A stretch of DNA of 15,284 nucleotides from Acidimicrobiia bacterium (GTDB taxonomy: Bacteria; Actinomycetota; Acidimicrobiia; Acidimicrobiales; CATQHL01). The notes under the pieces are model-generated. The model saw only the letters and a program-made list of their open reading frames with translations. It was not told the origin of the DNA and did no database searches. Every line of letters begins with the position of its first letter. Position 1 is the stretch's first letter. The stretch spans positions 4,318 through 19,601 of the forward strand of contig JAGWAK010000024.1 of NCBI GenBank assembly GCA_021296435.1, written 5' to 3'. Of the stretch, positions 14,970 to 15,284 are shown in pieces. The translations under genes and the position numbers were made by a program.

Positions 14970-14991
14970 CCGGCAGCGAGCTCGCTGCCGG
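14970..14991 (+). terminator. Perfect 22-bp palindrome after the SnoaL-like gene
   Basis: The arm CCGGCAGCGAG (14970-14980) is followed at once by its exact reverse complement (14981-14991). As RNA this would be a 9-bp stem with an AGCT tetraloop, beginning 19 nt after the SnoaL stop. There is no T-tract, so it may be a tail-less terminator. Alternatively, lying 20 bp before the TAGCGT element of the next gene, it could be a regulator's operator. Confidence 0.5.
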
Positions 14992-15010
14992 GCCCCGCCG
15001 CGGCCGCGTC

Positions 15011-15016
15011 TAGCGT
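15011..15016 (+). promoter_or_regulatory. Putative -10 element of a leaderless promoter for the permease gene
   Basis: TAGCGT ends 6 nt before ATG 15023. The intervening TGCCTC contains no ribosome-binding sequence. Same pattern as at dapA and the SnoaL-like gene. Confidence 0.5.
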
Positions 15017-15022
15017 TGCCTC

Positions 15023-15284
15023 ATGGCTCGAGGTGCCGCCACGCCCGACGGGAGGTACGAGCCGCACGAGGCGCCGCCGCTGGGGCGGGCACTGGGGTCC
15101 GCCACACAACTCTTACTGCTCCTGGTGCCGCGGATGATCCTGTTGCCGCTGCTCGTGGTGCGGGTTGCCGACGGCGGCAGCGCGCTGGAGTCGCGCATCG
15201 TGGTCGCTTCGATCGTCGTGTCCGGCCTGCTGATCCTGCTCACATCCGCCGGCCCCGGGCGGCTCCGGACCGACAACCTCTACC
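15023..15284 (+). CDS. Membrane permease N-terminus, possibly nucleobase:cation symporter-2 family; truncated at window edge
   Basis: The frame is open from ATG 15023 to the last base, about 87 codons. The start reads MARGAATPDGRYEPHEAPPL, followed by a helix-like stretch TQLLLLLVPRMILLPLLVV and a second one, IVVASIVVSGLLILLT. The Y-x-P-x-E-x-PPL lead, a QLLLL first helix ending in a PLL motif, and a VSGL second helix resemble xanthine/uracil permeases (NCS2), but the signature regions lie beyond the window. The family call is tentative; that it is a membrane protein is clear. The start is supported by TAGCGT 6 nt upstream. Confidence 0.6.
   Translation, partial: MARGAATPDGRYEPHEAPPLGRALGSATQLLLLLVPRMILLPLLVVRVADGGSALESRIVVASIVVSGLLILLTSAGPGRLRTDNLY

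Overview
The window is a GC-rich bacterial chromosome fragment, most likely from an actinobacterium. An uncultured or marine Acidimicrobiia-type lineage is my best guess. The evidence is strongly G/C-biased third positions, DnaE2 and RNase J of actinobacterial type, dapA directly followed by rnj, an F420-dependent luciferase-like oxidoreductase, and many start codons sitting 6-8 nt after a TANNNT -10 hexamer, the pattern of leaderless transcription. Taxonomy is inference. I see no tRNA, rRNA, CRISPR array, insertion sequence or phage gene. Genes are packed tightly and the longest stretch without one is 207 nt (13180-13386).

Layout. The left plus-strand block (1-5425) holds the 3' part of dnaE2 (lesion-bypass polymerase), dapA (lysine/diaminopimelate synthesis) and rnj (RNase J). 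rnj probably starts at a TTG inside the end of dapA. A 28-bp gap with a short hairpin separates rnj from a convergent minus-strand block (5454-13179). Read in its own direction, that block is: MBOAT membrane O-acyltransferase, SGNH/DUF459 protein with a membrane anchor, ArsC-family reductase, OppD-type ATPase, OppF-type ATPase, Bcr/CflA-type MFS efflux protein, short-chain dehydrogenase. Gaps are 3, 9 and 58 nt, then a 1-nt overlap, 8 nt, and a 4-nt ATGA overlap, so much or all of it may be co-transcribed. To the right lie a minus-strand F420-dependent oxidoreductase and a divergent plus-strand SnoaL-like protein sharing a 146-bp promoter region. A truncated permease gene runs off the right edge.

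How the genes relate. MBOAT plus SGNH looks like a two-component system that moves acyl groups across the membrane onto an envelope polymer. The OppD/OppF pair has no permease or binding protein here, so it must serve subunits encoded elsewhere. dapA supplies diaminopimelate for peptidoglycan and lysine.

The most notable observation is the ArsC-family gene at 9697-10047 (minus). Its 117-codon frame is intact from ATG to stop except for one in-frame TGA at codon 12, exactly where ArsC has its catalytic cysteine, and the three conserved arginines are all kept. TGA is also the normal stop codon of most neighbouring genes, including this one, so the code is not globally reassigned. The gene is a strong selenocysteine candidate. 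A 6-bp hairpin lies at a suitable distance downstream but does not fully match the bacterial SECIS consensus. Ordinary annotation would reduce this gene to a 66-codon fragment or miss it.
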